Below, in pieces: positions 33,750-42,126 of a stretch of DNA of 64,000 bases (positions within the stretch are counted from its first letter, which is position 1; each line of letters begins with the position of its first letter). The stretch is from NCBI RefSeq assembly GCF_002561455.1, contig NZ_NTUP01000066.1, positions 232,802 through 296,801 on the forward strand, read 5' to 3'. The notes under the pieces were generated by a model. It was not told the DNA's origin and ran no database searches. It worked only from the letters and a program-made list of their open reading frames with translations. This DNA is from Bacillus sp. AFS015802 (GTDB lineage Bacteria > Bacillota > Bacilli > Bacillales > Bacillaceae_B). The translations under genes and the position numbers were made by a program.

Positions 33750-34312
33750 ATACATACATTTACATGGTGAGACACGGAGATTCCCCGAAGCAAGGCATTG
33801 AACGGACCAGGGAATTGACGCAGAAAGGGATGTCTGATGCCAAAATAGTAACGGACTTATTAAAAAAGGAAAACATTGACTCAGTGGTATCAAGTCCTTA
33901 CCTTCGTTCAGTTCAGACCGTCGAAGGCATAAGTCAGTACATCGGACAGCCCGTCGTAATCGAAGAAGACCTGAAGGAAAGAATCTTTTCCTCTGGAAAC
34001 AAACGGATATCCGATGGGGAACTCGGTCCGATCCTTAAGAAATCCTTCGATGATCCGAATTTCGCTGTAAAAGGCGGGGAATCCAATGCCGAATGCCAAA
34101 AGAGAGCCATCTCCGTCTTGAATACGATTTTGAATACATATGAAGGAAAGAACATCGTAATCGGAACACACGGAGCCATCATGACGCTGATGATGGGGTA
34201 TTATGACAGTCGATTCGATTTACCTTTTTTACATAGTACGTCCAAACCGGATATATATAGAATGGAATTTAAAGGGTTGGGTTTTATGGGGGTTGAGCGA
34301 ATGTGGAAGTAA
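33746..34312 (+). CDS. Histidine phosphatase (phosphoglycerate mutase-like) family protein
   Basis: The 188-residue protein has the catalytic RHG (Arg9-His10-Gly11) and the second His in IGTHGAI. Fingerprint ERTRELTQKGMSDAK and SSPYLRSVQTVE are typical. Probable small phosphomonoesterase acting on a metabolite; substrate unknown. It starts in the YunG-like stop. Confidence 0.85.
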   Translation: MNTYIYMVRHGDSPKQGIERTRELTQKGMSDAKIVTDLLKKENIDSVVSSPYLRSVQTVEGISQYIGQPVVIEEDLKERIFSSGNKRISDGELGPILKKSFDDPNFAVKGGESNAECQKRAISVLNTILNTYEGKNIVIGTHGAIMTLMMGYYDSRFDLPFLHSTSKPDIYRMEFKGLGFMGVERMWK

Positions 34313-34403
34313 ACCATCCATTAGTCAAACAGGAATTACAAGGTTCAGTACAGAAAGATTAATAGACATATCAAACTATAACCTTTAAAGGAGACCAGAT
34401 AAA

Positions 34404-34877
34404 ATGGATGCTTTCGTCAGCCAATATGAGTGGATCCGCCGCACAAGAGAGTTGTTATTCGATTATTGTGAAACGATATCACCAGCAGATTATGTAAAAG
34501 AACTTGAAGGGTTCGGAGGGGACTCGATCCGCAATCTGCACGTTCACGTAGCGGATTGCTATCGCGTATGGCTGGGAGCCCGGGCACTTGGCCAATCCCT
34601 CCCAGTGATCACTCCAGAATCTGTACACGACGTAAAGGAAATGCGTGAAATCTTCAGGAAGACAGATGACCTGATTCATGAATTTCTAGAAGAGTTTAAA
34701 GGGAACTGGGATCACACGCTTCAAGTATCCTTTGGGGACGGGGAGAGTGCAGAGATTTCTGCATTATGGCTGTATACGCATACGGTCACACATGAATTTC
34801 ATCATAAGGGACAAATCGTGAAAATAGGCAGGCAGCTCGGGTATATCCCTCCCGATACGGACCTTATTGAGTGGTGA
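34404..34877 (+). CDS. DinB-like metalloenzyme
   Basis: The 157-residue protein has the His ligands LHVHVADC (about 45-50) and THEFHHKGQ (about 131-137), the classical DinB/YfiT arrangement. Family members are thiol transferases. AAAGGAGACC precedes the ATG. Confidence 0.8.
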   Translation: MDAFVSQYEWIRRTRELLFDYCETISPADYVKELEGFGGDSIRNLHVHVADCYRVWLGARALGQSLPVITPESVHDVKEMREIFRKTDDLIHEFLEEFKGNWDHTLQVSFGDGESAEISALWLYTHTVTHEFHHKGQIVKIGRQLGYIPPDTDLIEW

Positions 34878-34947
34878 AGGAGTTTCTGAAATCCATGGGT
34901 ATAAGAATTCAGGGATTTAGAAAACAATTTTCGTAAGGAGAAGGCAC

Positions 34948-36276
34948 ATGAGCAGAGTAGGAGTTTATAAGAGTGATATTACGCCGCCGTTAGGAACTGA
35001 GTTTATTGGGTACCACAGACCCGGGGGGATCATGGAGGTCGATGAACGCATCTATTCCACCGCCTTCGTGTTTGAACACCAGCATGATAAATCAGTGTTT
35101 ATTAGTGTTGATAACATAGGGATGCTGATAAACGACACGGCAGTGATACGTAAACGGATTGCCGCTGAACTCGATGTACCTTTTGACAAGATAACCGTCG
35201 TCTATACTCATACGCATTCGGGTCCAGCAACCGTTAGCAGCAGTGAAATCGTGAGGGCCTACAAAACCACCCTCATTGAAAATACGGTCATGGCCGCTGT
35301 AAAGGCACATGAACGTCTGCAGCCTTCTGAAGTTGGCTGGAACGTGACGCTTGGGGATATCGGGGTCAACCGGAGAGAAGAGAGTGCTGATGGAAAAGTG
35401 ATGATGGGGACCAATGAGAAGGGAGTGGTGGATAAACGAATCGGGATCCTGTCGATTCGAAATCAACAAGATCACCGCCACTCAGGAGCCATCGTATTCT
35501 GTACGGCCCATCCCAATGTCTTGAAGTCGGATAGTGACCGTCTGTCAGGAGATTACCCGGGAATGACCAGAAGAATCCTTGAACAGATCCTTGGCTGCCC
35601 CGTCATCATCGTACAAGGAGCGGCGGGAAATGTGAATGCAAAATACCGTGGATCAGAGGAGGCCTTAAAGCAGATGGCTTATGCTTTAAGCGGAAGTGTC
35701 TTAACGATGATCCCTCACATCACGTACCATGAGATGACAAGGCTGGAAACCAATTCTGTGATCATGCCTATGACATTGATCAAAATTCCAGAACCGGAAG
35801 CACTTGAAAAAATGGCATCTGCCGCCCAGGAGCAATGGGGGGTAAACACAAGTAAATGGCTTTCACACGTATTGGAAAAATACGAGCACCATGACAGGCA
35901 GATCTCAATCGATTTAGAGGTCCAGTCATTCCGGGTTAACGAAGGTTCCTTTTCCGGTATCCCCATGGAGCCCTTTTCAGAAACAGCTCTTGAAATCACA
36001 GGGGAATTAAATGACAAACTTGCTTTTTTTGGAGGCTACACGAATGGGTATCTAGGTTATTTACCCACAAAGGAAGCCTATCCTCACGGGGGTTACGAAG
36101 TGGAATTGAATCCAGTGGTCTACGGTCCGGTCACAAATCTCTGGATGCCCCCGGTTGAAGATACTGCCCAAACGGTGGTTCACAACGTACTGGAACTGGA
36201 CCGTCATTCTAAAAAGTCAGGGGCGAGGAAATGTTCGGAAACAAACCAACATGTTCAACATGCGGGAAAGAAATAA
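34948..36276 (+). CDS. Neutral/alkaline ceramidase-like amidohydrolase
   Basis: The 442-residue protein has the family start VGVYKSDITPPLG, the metal site THTHSGPA (His88, His90), the catalytic region IIVQGAAGNVN, and GGYTNGYLGYLPT with EAYPHGGYE. It lacks a signal peptide, so it probably acts inside the cell, unlike secreted ceramidases; the true substrate may be another amide. AAGGAGAAGG precedes. Its last 46 bases overlap the next gene in another frame. Confidence 0.75.
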   Translation: MSRVGVYKSDITPPLGTEFIGYHRPGGIMEVDERIYSTAFVFEHQHDKSVFISVDNIGMLINDTAVIRKRIAAELDVPFDKITVVYTHTHSGPATVSSSEIVRAYKTTLIENTVMAAVKAHERLQPSEVGWNVTLGDIGVNRREESADGKVMMGTNEKGVVDKRIGILSIRNQQDHRHSGAIVFCTAHPNVLKSDSDRLSGDYPGMTRRILEQILGCPVIIVQGAAGNVNAKYRGSEEALKQMAYALSGSVLTMIPHITYHEMTRLETNSVIMPMTLIKIPEPEALEKMASAAQEQWGVNTSKWLSHVLEKYEHHDRQISIDLEVQSFRVNEGSFSGIPMEPFSETALEITGELNDKLAFFGGYTNGYLGYLPTKEAYPHGGYEVELNPVVYGPVTNLWMPPVEDTAQTVVHNVLELDRHSKKSGARKCSETNQHVQHAGKK

Positions 36277-36419
36277 GTGGAAATGATATGGTTTACGTCA
36301 AGATGAGATATCCGGAAAGGAAAGGGATGACAGAGATCAAGGCGTACCTGAACAATGAGGGAACGTTCATATGTGAGGAATGTTTTGAGGGGAAGGATTC
36401 AGAAAAAGGAAAAACGTAA
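36231..36419 (+). CDS. Small double-CxxC zinc protein (62 aa)
   Basis: The product has CSTC (Cys8, Cys11) and CEEC (about 51-54) with a beta-rich core between, the shape of a treble-clef or rubredoxin-like zinc protein. GGGGCGAGG precedes the ATG. It overlaps the ceramidase-like C-terminus by 46 bases, which suggests the end of that protein is an extension beyond the core. Confidence 0.65.
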   Translation: MFGNKPTCSTCGKEISGNDMVYVKMRYPERKGMTEIKAYLNNEGTFICEECFEGKDSEKGKT

Positions 36420-36468
36420 CCCAACAAAGAATTAAATACAAGAAAAAGCATGAAGGAGCGACTGGAAG

Positions 36469-37008
36469 GTGAATCTACTATACGAAGTAATACCGGAAGA
36501 AAACGCCGAGTCCTGCCGGGAACTGTGCAATGAACTGATGGCTTTCCAAAAGTCGAAGGCAACCATTGCACCCGAACGGTTTGACAGCATGAATTTCGAA
36601 ACAAGGTTGCTTCCATCGATTAAACGTGCCGTACATAATTATCTTGTGGTCGTGAAAAATCCCGAAATGAATAACGAGATCATCGCCTATGTGTATACCA
36701 ACATATCACCCAAAGAAACCTATTCGAATGAATTCGCCACATTCTTTGACCTTTCCTCTGTCCAAAACGAAAATGTAGGTTGTTTATCTCAGTTTTACAT
36801 AAAAGAAGGGTACCGACAGTTTGGCATTGGATCGAAACTGTTCAGGATGTCGATGGAGTGGCTCGCCACGTTTGACGATGTCGAGGATTATTTCGTCTTC
36901 ACCTCGAATGGGAATCAGGAGGCGTTGGCATTCTATCAGAGAAAAGGATTCACGATCTCCCATGATATCCTGGATGGGTTCATTACGGTTTTGCGAAGAA
37001 AAGCATAG
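36469..37008 (+). CDS. GNAT family N-acetyltransferase
   Basis: The 179-residue protein starts at GTG and has the acetyl-CoA motif [13 protein letters not shown] (about 113-125) followed by [20 protein letters not shown]. An N-terminal helical extension (residues 1-60) precedes the core. Acceptor unknown. Confidence 0.75.
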   Translation: MNLLYEVIPEENAESCRELCNELMAFQKSKATIAPERFDSMNFETRLLPSIKRAVHNYLVVVKNPEMNNEIIAYVYTNISPKETYSNEFATFFDLSSVQNENVGCLSQFYIKEGYRQFGIGSKLFRMSMEWLATFDDVEDYFVFTSNGNQEALAFYQRKGFTISHDILDGFITVLRRKA

Positions 37009-37024
37009 AGAAGGAGAGGATAAA

Positions 37025-37396
37025 ATGGATGCATTTTCTAATTATTTAGCCGAAATCGACCAACCTGATCACCGCCAGCGGATGGAGGAAATCCTGGCGT
37101 GGGTGCAGGAGACATTCCCCCAATTGAAACCCGCCATCAAGTGGAACACCCCGATGTTTACGGATCACGGCACCTTCATCATCGGGATCTCGACAGCCAA
37201 GCATCATGTGAGCGTGGCGCCTGAAGAAGTCACGATGGTGCATTTTGCCGACCGGATCAAGGAAGCAGGGTACAGTGCCACGAAAGGGTTATTCCGCATT
37301 CCATGGAAAGATCCTGTCGATTACAAACTGCTTGAGGATATGATCACCTATAATATTCAGGAAAAAGCTGAATTCACGGGCTTTTGGCGAAAATAG
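37025..37396 (+). CDS. fra: Frataxin-like iron chaperone Fra (YdhG-like)
   Basis: The 123-residue protein follows the Bacillus subtilis Fra/YdhG pattern: EIKWN-type [19 protein letters not shown] (about 38-56), [11 protein letters not shown], and the [16 protein letters not shown] and FWRK end. Fra supplies iron for iron-sulfur and haem assembly. It lies before a YdeI-like paralogous family gene. AAGGAGAGG precedes the ATG. Confidence 0.8.
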   Translation: MDAFSNYLAEIDQPDHRQRMEEILAWVQETFPQLKPAIKWNTPMFTDHGTFIIGISTAKHHVSVAPEEVTMVHFADRIKEAGYSATKGLFRIPWKDPVDYKLLEDMITYNIQEKAEFTGFWRK

Positions 37397-37415
37397 AAGA
37401 AAGGAGTGTTACACG

Positions 37416-38006
37416 TTGATCAAGCCAAATCGCAAGGTGGATGGATTCATTAAAAAAGCCAAGCAGTGGAAAGAAGAATATGAGCGGCTCAGAAGTATCC
37501 TCCTTTCCTTTGAGGAGCTGGAGGAAGAAATCAAATGGATGCATCCTTGTTACACGTTAGAGGGAAAAAACATCGTGTTGATGCATGGATTCAAAGATTA
37601 CTGTGCCCTTCTGTTCCACAAAGGGGCACTGCTGAAAGACCCCCAAGGCATTCTCATCCAACAGACAGAGAATGTACAGTCAGCGCGTCAAATCCGGTTC
37701 ACCAGTGCAGAAGAAATCATTGAAATGAAGCCGATCCTGGAAGCCTATATACAGGAAGCGATCCAAGTAGAAAAGGCAGGTCTGCAAGTGGAACTGAAAA
37801 AGACGGAAGAATATCCCGTTCCAGATGAACTTCAGCAGAAATTCGCTGAAATGCCGGAGCTGAAATCGGCGTTTGAAAACCTGACGCCTGGCCGACAGAG
37901 GGCATATATCCTTTATATTTCAAAAGCAAAACAAGCAAAAACCCGGGAGTCGAGGGTGGAAAAATATGTGCAGCACATATTGGACGGTAAGGGCATGAAT
38001 GATTAA
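37416..38006 (+). CDS. YdeI-like protein (DUF1801/OmdA fold)
   Basis: The 196-residue protein starts at TTG with AAAGGAGTG. Its N-terminal half has the DUF1801 fold (EEEIKWMHPCYTLEGKNIVLMHGFKDYCALLFHKG) related to Fra, and the C-terminal half (LTPGRQRAYILYISKAKQAKTRESRVEKY) is the OmdA-like helical domain. Bacillus YdeI is of unknown function. Tandem with fra suggests a shared role. Confidence 0.75.
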   Translation: MIKPNRKVDGFIKKAKQWKEEYERLRSILLSFEELEEEIKWMHPCYTLEGKNIVLMHGFKDYCALLFHKGALLKDPQGILIQQTENVQSARQIRFTSAEEIIEMKPILEAYIQEAIQVEKAGLQVELKKTEEYPVPDELQQKFAEMPELKSAFENLTPGRQRAYILYISKAKQAKTRESRVEKYVQHILDGKGMND

Positions 38007-38008
38007 CG

Positions 38009-38038
38009 GCTTGTCCACTATTGGATGAGCTTTTTTTA
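38009..38038 (+). terminator. Terminator after the YdeI-like gene
   Basis: GCTTGTCCA pairs with TGGATGAGC across a four-base loop, followed by TTTTTTT. Confidence 0.8.
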
Positions 38039-38064
38039 TGAAAAGGAGTAATAAGGGTTTGTTA

Positions 38065-38091
38065 GAAACATTAACCGCTTAGCAAACGTCT
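38065..38091 (+). promoter_or_regulatory. ECF-type promoter upstream of a membrane-protein gene
   Basis: GAAAC (38065-38069) and CGTC (38087-38090) are separated by 17 bp, as in the site before the ECF sigma gene (9912-9937). Both share TTAGCAAACG in the spacer region. Confidence 0.45.
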
Positions 38092-38138
38092 AATAAAAAA
38101 GAAGGGAAGAATGATTCAATAAGAAGGCGGGGATCAAT

Positions 38139-38423
38139 GTGAAAAAGTGGTGGATTCTCTGGATATTAAATATACCTGTTTTTTTGATCTCATATGTTTA
38201 TTCCATCTTTATCACGAGCAAGATCGCATATTTGCCGCAGTCCGAGTGTAAACCCCTGTTCATTTTCACCCCTCAGGATGTTCAGTACTGCAGTGATATT
38301 TACCCGGTTGATGTGCTGATCATCGCCCTCAAGACCAACCCGTTCACCTATATTTGGCTTCTGAGCGGCTTATATTTGGTTGGATTTATCGTGTATTTGA
38401 TTAGTAGAAAAATAAGGAGATGA
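38139..38423 (+). CDS. Membrane protein with two helices (94 aa)
   Basis: The product starts at GTG and has helices at about 4-24 and 66-88 with a cysteine-containing extracytoplasmic loop (SECKPLFIFTPQDVQYCSD), whose two Cys probably form a disulfide. A candidate ECF promoter lies about 50 bp upstream. The phospholipase-like gene follows, with a four- to six-base overlap or spacing. Confidence 0.6.
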   Translation: MKKWWILWILNIPVFLISYVYSIFITSKIAYLPQSECKPLFIFTPQDVQYCSDIYPVDVLIIALKTNPFTYIWLLSGLYLVGFIVYLISRKIRR

Positions 38424-38428
38424 GTCCA

Positions 38429-39124
38429 ATGGCCACATGGATGGTACATTTCAGAATCGCAGAGAATCTGTTAAATAGAGGCTTACAGGTAGCAGAGGAA
38501 GAGTTTGTTGTCGGAAACATCGGGCCGGATTGCGGGCTGCCCGATCCAGAGACGGGAATCTTTTATCCTGACAAAATCGCCACCCATTTTAAGGATGAGG
38601 GGAGCATAAACCCGGATCTGTTTTTGAAAAAGTACATAAAGGAGGGAGATGATTTCACCGATCCCCGCTCCTCCTTTTATTTAGGTTACTACCTTCACCT
38701 CGTGACCGATGTGGAATGGAGCAGGATGCATCGTGAAAAGAAGAAAGAACCGGTATATCAAGCGATACTCGGAACGCCCGAATACACTAGAAAGGTGAAA
38801 GGGGACTGGTATGGTTCGGATTTTGTGTATCTACAAGAAAACGGGGATACGATCTTTCATCGGGTTTTTCAACATATCGGGAGTTTCCCGGATTACCTGG
38901 ACATCTTTCCGGAAAATCAGATTACGAAACAAATCAAAAGGATCACGGAGTTTTATCATAGCGATGCCTATGGCTTTGCCTTAGAACCAGAGTACCCTTT
39001 TGATTATTTAACCCCGGGTGAAGTGAGCCAATTTGTTGACGAGACAACGGAGAAGTTGGTGGATATCCTGGATTCAACCTTTCGAGGAATGACATTCAGT
39101 AAATCATACTCTATAAAGAAATGA
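38429..39124 (+). CDS. Zinc-dependent phospholipase C-like protein
   Basis: The 231-residue protein has the Zn_dep_PLPC pattern: a start at ATWMVHFRIAENLL with His near 7, FVVGNIGPDCG, THFKDEG, and YLGYYLHLVTDVEW with metal-type His/Asp. These correspond to the S1/P1 nuclease/phospholipase C zinc ligands. No signal peptide is visible, so it may be intracellular. AAGGAG precedes ATG at 38429. Confidence 0.75.
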   Translation: MATWMVHFRIAENLLNRGLQVAEEEFVVGNIGPDCGLPDPETGIFYPDKIATHFKDEGSINPDLFLKKYIKEGDDFTDPRSSFYLGYYLHLVTDVEWSRMHREKKKEPVYQAILGTPEYTRKVKGDWYGSDFVYLQENGDTIFHRVFQHIGSFPDYLDIFPENQITKQIKRITEFYHSDAYGFALEPEYPFDYLTPGEVSQFVDETTEKLVDILDSTFRGMTFSKSYSIKK

Positions 39125-39138
39125 TAGGAGGAGAGATT

Positions 39139-39234
39139 ATGAATCTACTCACACCAATCTTCGTAACGGGGGCCGTGTGAGCACTGGCCTGGATTGTGGG
39201 TAATAATGAAAAGGCGAACGAACAGAGGAAGTGA
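39139..39234 (+). pseudogene. Very small membrane gene interrupted by an in-frame TGA
   Basis: AGGAGG (39126-39131) precedes ATG 39139. The frame reads MNLLTPIFVTGAV, then TGA at 39178-39180, then ALAWIVGNNEKANEQRK and TGA at 39232. Without the first TGA it would be a 31-residue single-helix protein with a charged tail, the format of the other small membrane peptides here. A nonsense change or error is likely; the shorter 13-residue peptide is the alternative. Confidence 0.45.
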
Positions 39235-39280
39235 GGGAAAGACAGAGAAAGGTAATAGGTATTGAATAGGGGGCTGCAAC

Positions 39281-39544
39281 ATGAAGGGAGAACAAGCCAG
39301 AAAGCATATTCATCTCATACTGGGTTATTCAGGACTCCTGCTCATAGGCTTGGCGATCTTAAGAAATTTGTCTGTGGTACAGGATACCGTTGGATACGGG
39401 TTAACCATGTTCGGATATTTTTTCCTTGTGTCGTATTTCAAATTTGCGGATGATAAGATCGGTGCCACGAGGAAAGAAAAGGCGTTTTATCGAATTGGAT
39501 TTTTTATGCTATTAATGATTGTAGCGTTGAATTCATATTTGTAA
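39281..39544 (+). CDS. Small three-helix membrane protein (87 aa)
   Basis: The product has helices at about 10-26, 36-52 and 69-85 and charged loops (KFADDKIGATRKEK). GGGGGC precedes the ATG. Unrecognised. Confidence 0.55.
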   Translation: MKGEQARKHIHLILGYSGLLLIGLAILRNLSVVQDTVGYGLTMFGYFFLVSYFKFADDKIGATRKEKAFYRIGFFMLLMIVALNSYL

Positions 39545-39591
39545 AAGAAAATGATAGAGGTCCCACCACATACCGAAAGGCAGGAATCACC

Positions 39592-39777
39592 ATGACAAAA
39601 TCAGAACTGGAGTACAAAATAAACGAAGTGAAACTGGATTATATCCGCATCCAGGGTGACCTTGAGAAGCTTGAATCCTTCGGAAGAAACACGGATATAC
39701 AACAAAAGAAATTAGACGAACTGGAACAGGAGCTTTCTCATCTGAATAAAGAACTGGATGCTACCCTGCAACTCTAA
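39592..39777 (+). CDS. SE1832-like short coiled-coil protein
   Basis: The 61-residue protein is helical with heptads (ELEYKINEVKLDYIRIQGDLEKLE and LDELEQELSHLNKEL) and resembles the SE1832 family of small Firmicutes proteins. Start follows AAAGGCAGG. Function unknown. Confidence 0.6.
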   Translation: MTKSELEYKINEVKLDYIRIQGDLEKLESFGRNTDIQQKKLDELEQELSHLNKELDATLQL

Positions 39778-39878
39778 TCATTTGTTTCATGAATAATGGG
39801 CATCCAAGGGAAATAGGTATATAGAAAGACATATGGTACGAGTTCCTCCTTGTACCAGGGGCTCTTTGATGGGAGCTG

Positions 39879-40070
39879 ATGGCTATGTATCGAAATCGAG
39901 ACAGGCAGGTCAATATCGTCATCCTGTTGCTCTTTTGCATCCTGGTCTTTCACATCATCCGGATCATCCTCCATGTGAGGGTGTATTTCGTATACAGCAT
40001 GGGGATGGGATATCTCCTGTTTCTCTTTCTGCTCATTTTTCTTATTTTATTCCTTTTATTTAAAAGGTAA
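39879..40070 (+). CDS. Small two-helix membrane protein (63 aa)
   Basis: Basic N-terminus (MYRNRDRQ) then two hydrophobic helices (about 12-29 and 36-60). ATG 39885 is an alternative start given GGGAG at 39870-39874. Followed by a strong terminator. Confidence 0.5.
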   Translation: MAMYRNRDRQVNIVILLLFCILVFHIIRIILHVRVYFVYSMGMGYLLFLFLLIFLILFLLFKR

Positions 40071-40073
40071 AGG

Positions 40074-40114
40074 AGGGGTACTTTTCTTTCTTGAAGAAAA
40101 GTACCCCTTTTTTA
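40074..40114 (+). terminator. Intrinsic terminator
   Basis: GGGGTACTTTTCTT pairs with AAGAAAAGTACCCC, followed by TTTTTT. Confidence 0.95.
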
Positions 40115-40193
40115 TGGAGACACAAGGTGTCTACATGCAGGAAAATTATGTTAAAATGAAAGGGAGTAAACTAGATGTAAATGGAGGTTCAAT

Positions 40194-40391
40194 ATGAAAA
40201 ATGGAAATAGGTCGGCACTGATTGCATCACTCATCGTTCTAGTCGGTTTTCCCATTCTGTTTCTTTTTGTCTCCTTATATACGTGGGAGTGGAGATACCT
40301 GATGTGGAGTCTGCCACCTTCTTTTTTGGCGGGATTTACAGGGGTTATTTTTACACTTCAGACGATGAAGAAAGAGAAAAAAGGGGCGTAA
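40194..40391 (+). CDS. Small membrane protein (65 aa)
   Basis: Two helices (about 8-27 and 34-54) with a basic C-terminus (MKKEKKGA). TGGAGG precedes the ATG. A TTAAAAT -10-like box lies near 40149. First of a run of short membrane genes ahead of a DUF218 gene. Confidence 0.55.
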   Translation: MKNGNRSALIASLIVLVGFPILFLFVSLYTWEWRYLMWSLPPSFLAGFTGVIFTLQTMKKEKKGA

Positions 40392-40397
40392 CAAAAG

Positions 40398-40592
40398 ATG
40401 AACTTATTCTTTATTTTTAACGTGTTCAGAAATATCATTTCCACTTTTTTTCTGGATGGAATTTGGGTAGTAGGTTTTTTTTACTTATTAAATAAAACGT
40501 TTGAAAACGATCGACTTAAGAAGTTGTCCCTGTTAGCAATTGGAGTGATATCGGTTCTACTGTTCTTTTATTCTGTCATGGTGAGTATTTGA
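40398..40592 (+). CDS. Small membrane protein (64 aa)
   Basis: Hydrophobic helices at about 3-30 and 44-62 with a charged loop (NKTFENDRLKK). It starts seven bases after the previous stop and overlaps or abuts the next gene. Unrecognised. Confidence 0.5.
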   Translation: MNLFFIFNVFRNIISTFFLDGIWVVGFFYLLNKTFENDRLKKLSLLAIGVISVLLFFYSVMVSI

Positions 40593-40594
40593 GT

Positions 40595-41230
40595 ATGTAC
40601 ATATCGACAATGGATATTGAAAAACTTACCCCTGAACAGATGGGGCATCTATTATTCTCAGATATTGAAGACACTCACGAACGTGGGGATTGTATCTTCG
40701 TGGTGGGTAGCAGCAAGGCTTTACAATACCGATTGCCGAAAGCGGTGGAGCTTTACAAACAGGGAAGGGCGGGTAAAATCCTGTTTTCCGGTGGTGTGAA
40801 GTGGAGGGGGAGTGAGTTTACAGAAGCGGAGGAATTAAAGAGGGGTGCGATCTCATTAGGGGTTCCAAAAGAGGATATTCTAACAGAAAACCTTTCCATG
40901 CATACCCTCGAGAATGTGCTTGCGTCCCTTCTTGTCCTTGACCGGGAATTTCATTTGCACAATATCAGACGGCTGCTTGTTGTAACGTCTTCTTACCATA
41001 TGAGAAGGCTTCACCTCACGCTTCAAACGTATATGCCTGAATGGATATCGTTCACATTGTGCCCGGCAGAAGATGACAATACAAGAGTCGATAATTGGTT
41101 TCAAAGTGAGATAGGGATCAAACGTGTCAGGGATGAATCAGCTAAACTGATCCGATATGTGGGTCAGGGTGCTTTGAAGGATGAAGATATCCATATTGAT
41201 AAAATAGAACGCGAGGAGGCAAAAAAGTGA
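40595..41230 (+). CDS. DUF218 (YdcF/ElyC/SanA-like) protein
   Basis: The product is about 211 residues with the DUF218 core: CIFVVGSSKALQYRLPKAVELYKQGRAGKILFSGG (about 33-67), a MHTLENVLAS segment and VVTSSYHMRRLHLTLQ with the usual His/Arg. Members are thought to act on envelope precursors. No transmembrane segment is seen. A TTG at 40589 is a possible alternative start; the downstream membrane gene overlaps its stop. Confidence 0.75.
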   Translation: MYISTMDIEKLTPEQMGHLLFSDIEDTHERGDCIFVVGSSKALQYRLPKAVELYKQGRAGKILFSGGVKWRGSEFTEAEELKRGAISLGVPKEDILTENLSMHTLENVLASLLVLDREFHLHNIRRLLVVTSSYHMRRLHLTLQTYMPEWISFTLCPAEDDNTRVDNWFQSEIGIKRVRDESAKLIRYVGQGALKDEDIHIDKIEREEAKK

Positions 41231-41448
41231 CAAAAGAAAAAGTGTATCCGAAGTTCTGGTTGTTTGCCACCTGCTTTACAAGCTTCTGGATCTTGTATGG
41301 CTGCTTTATTCTGATCAGGGATGTTGTCATTGAAGATTCGTTTGATTGGCAGCCCCTCTATTTAATTGGCATGATGACCTTAATGTTGCTTCAGTCAGTG
41401 CAGGAATATAAGAGGGCAAAGGAGTTTTCATATACCGATAATACTTGA
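41227..41448 (+). CDS. Small membrane protein (73 aa)
   Basis: GTG 41227 overlaps the previous stop (GTGA) and follows GAGGAGG. The product has helices at about 10-28 and 42-58. Similar in layout to the 41574 gene (FWILYGCFILIRDV... versus FEGFILAIYKLAM...), perhaps a weak paralogue. Confidence 0.55.
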   Translation: MTKEKVYPKFWLFATCFTSFWILYGCFILIRDVVIEDSFDWQPLYLIGMMTLMLLQSVQEYKRAKEFSYTDNT

Positions 41449-41573
41449 AACGATCAGTGAAATAGAGGAAGAAGACTTTCTTCAGATGAAGGGTATTGAT
41501 GATTTGACCACGGAAGAGGAGAAGTGCTGTCTTCTCATTTGAGGGTTTCATCCTAGCCATCTATAAACTGGCG

Positions 41574-41738
41574 ATGAGTGACTTTAGATGGATTGAACTC
41601 ATGATGGTCATGCTTAGTCTATCCATTGGAGTTACGGGAATAGAAGAAATGCTAAAGGGTCATAGGGGAAGGTTATTTCTTGTTATCTCCTTGCTTTGCC
41701 TATACTCTTCCATTCAAGGCTTATTGTTCTTCCATTAA
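41574..41738 (+). CDS. Small membrane protein (54 aa), possibly part of a decayed gene
   Basis: The ORF has two helices and lacks a good ribosome binding site. The same frame upstream of the ATG reads sensibly (FEGFILAIYKLA) without a start, and another frame at 41440-41540 reads ILETISEIEEEDFLQMKGIDD. The arrangement suggests the remains of a longer gene. It is convergent with the sigma-region-2 gene, whose 3' end overlaps its last codons. Confidence 0.4.
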   Translation: MSDFRWIELMMVMLSLSIGVTGIEEMLKGHRGRLFLVISLLCLYSSIQGLLFFH

Positions 41739-41999
41739 TAGCACGGTTTCATTTATGTTCACCATCAACTTCTGCAGAATAACCGATAAGTAGCGGTCCG
41801 AAGAGCGGGAAATGACTGAGGGTTGATCCCAAATCTCACTCACGATCATCAGGATCAACCTTTCCGTTGCCGTCCTGCACCCCGTTACCCGATAGCCTGT
41901 CCGGAACAAAAACAATTCATAATCCTGATAAAATTTCTTATAAGAATGATGATCCCTTGCCAGTAAACAGGACATCAGGTCTAGCTTTGTCATCCTCAT
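41721..41999 (-). CDS. Short protein resembling sigma-70 region 2 alone
   Basis: The 92-residue protein has FYQDYELFLFRTGYRVTGCR followed by TATERLILMIVSEIWDQP, which parallels sigma-70 region 2 (FY..Y...LFR.AYRVTG.R.DAEDLVQEVF.ELW) but lacks the acidic AEDLVQ core. It has no region 4. Start at 41999 has GGGGTG upstream. It may be a sigma fragment, a co-regulator or an antagonist. Confidence 0.45.
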   Translation of the reverse strand: MRMTKLDLMSCLLARDHHSYKKFYQDYELFLFRTGYRVTGCRTATERLILMIVSEIWDQPSVISRSSDRYLSVILQKLMVNINETVLLMEEQ

Positions 42000-42126
42000 G
42001 AAAAAACACCCCATTTTATATTCATATGTCCATACCCTTCTTTATCCAAGGATTAACCCTTTTTCCAGGATTTATTGAATAAATTCTATTCCAAGTGGTA
42101 TACATACGTTAAAAGGTGGTGCAGCC

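Noticed and set aside
41416-41540. Coding remnant ILETISEIEEEDFLQMKGIDD between two small membrane genes
   Set aside because: No start codon or ribosome binding site in that frame, and it overlaps the end of the preceding gene; noted under the 41574 entry instead.
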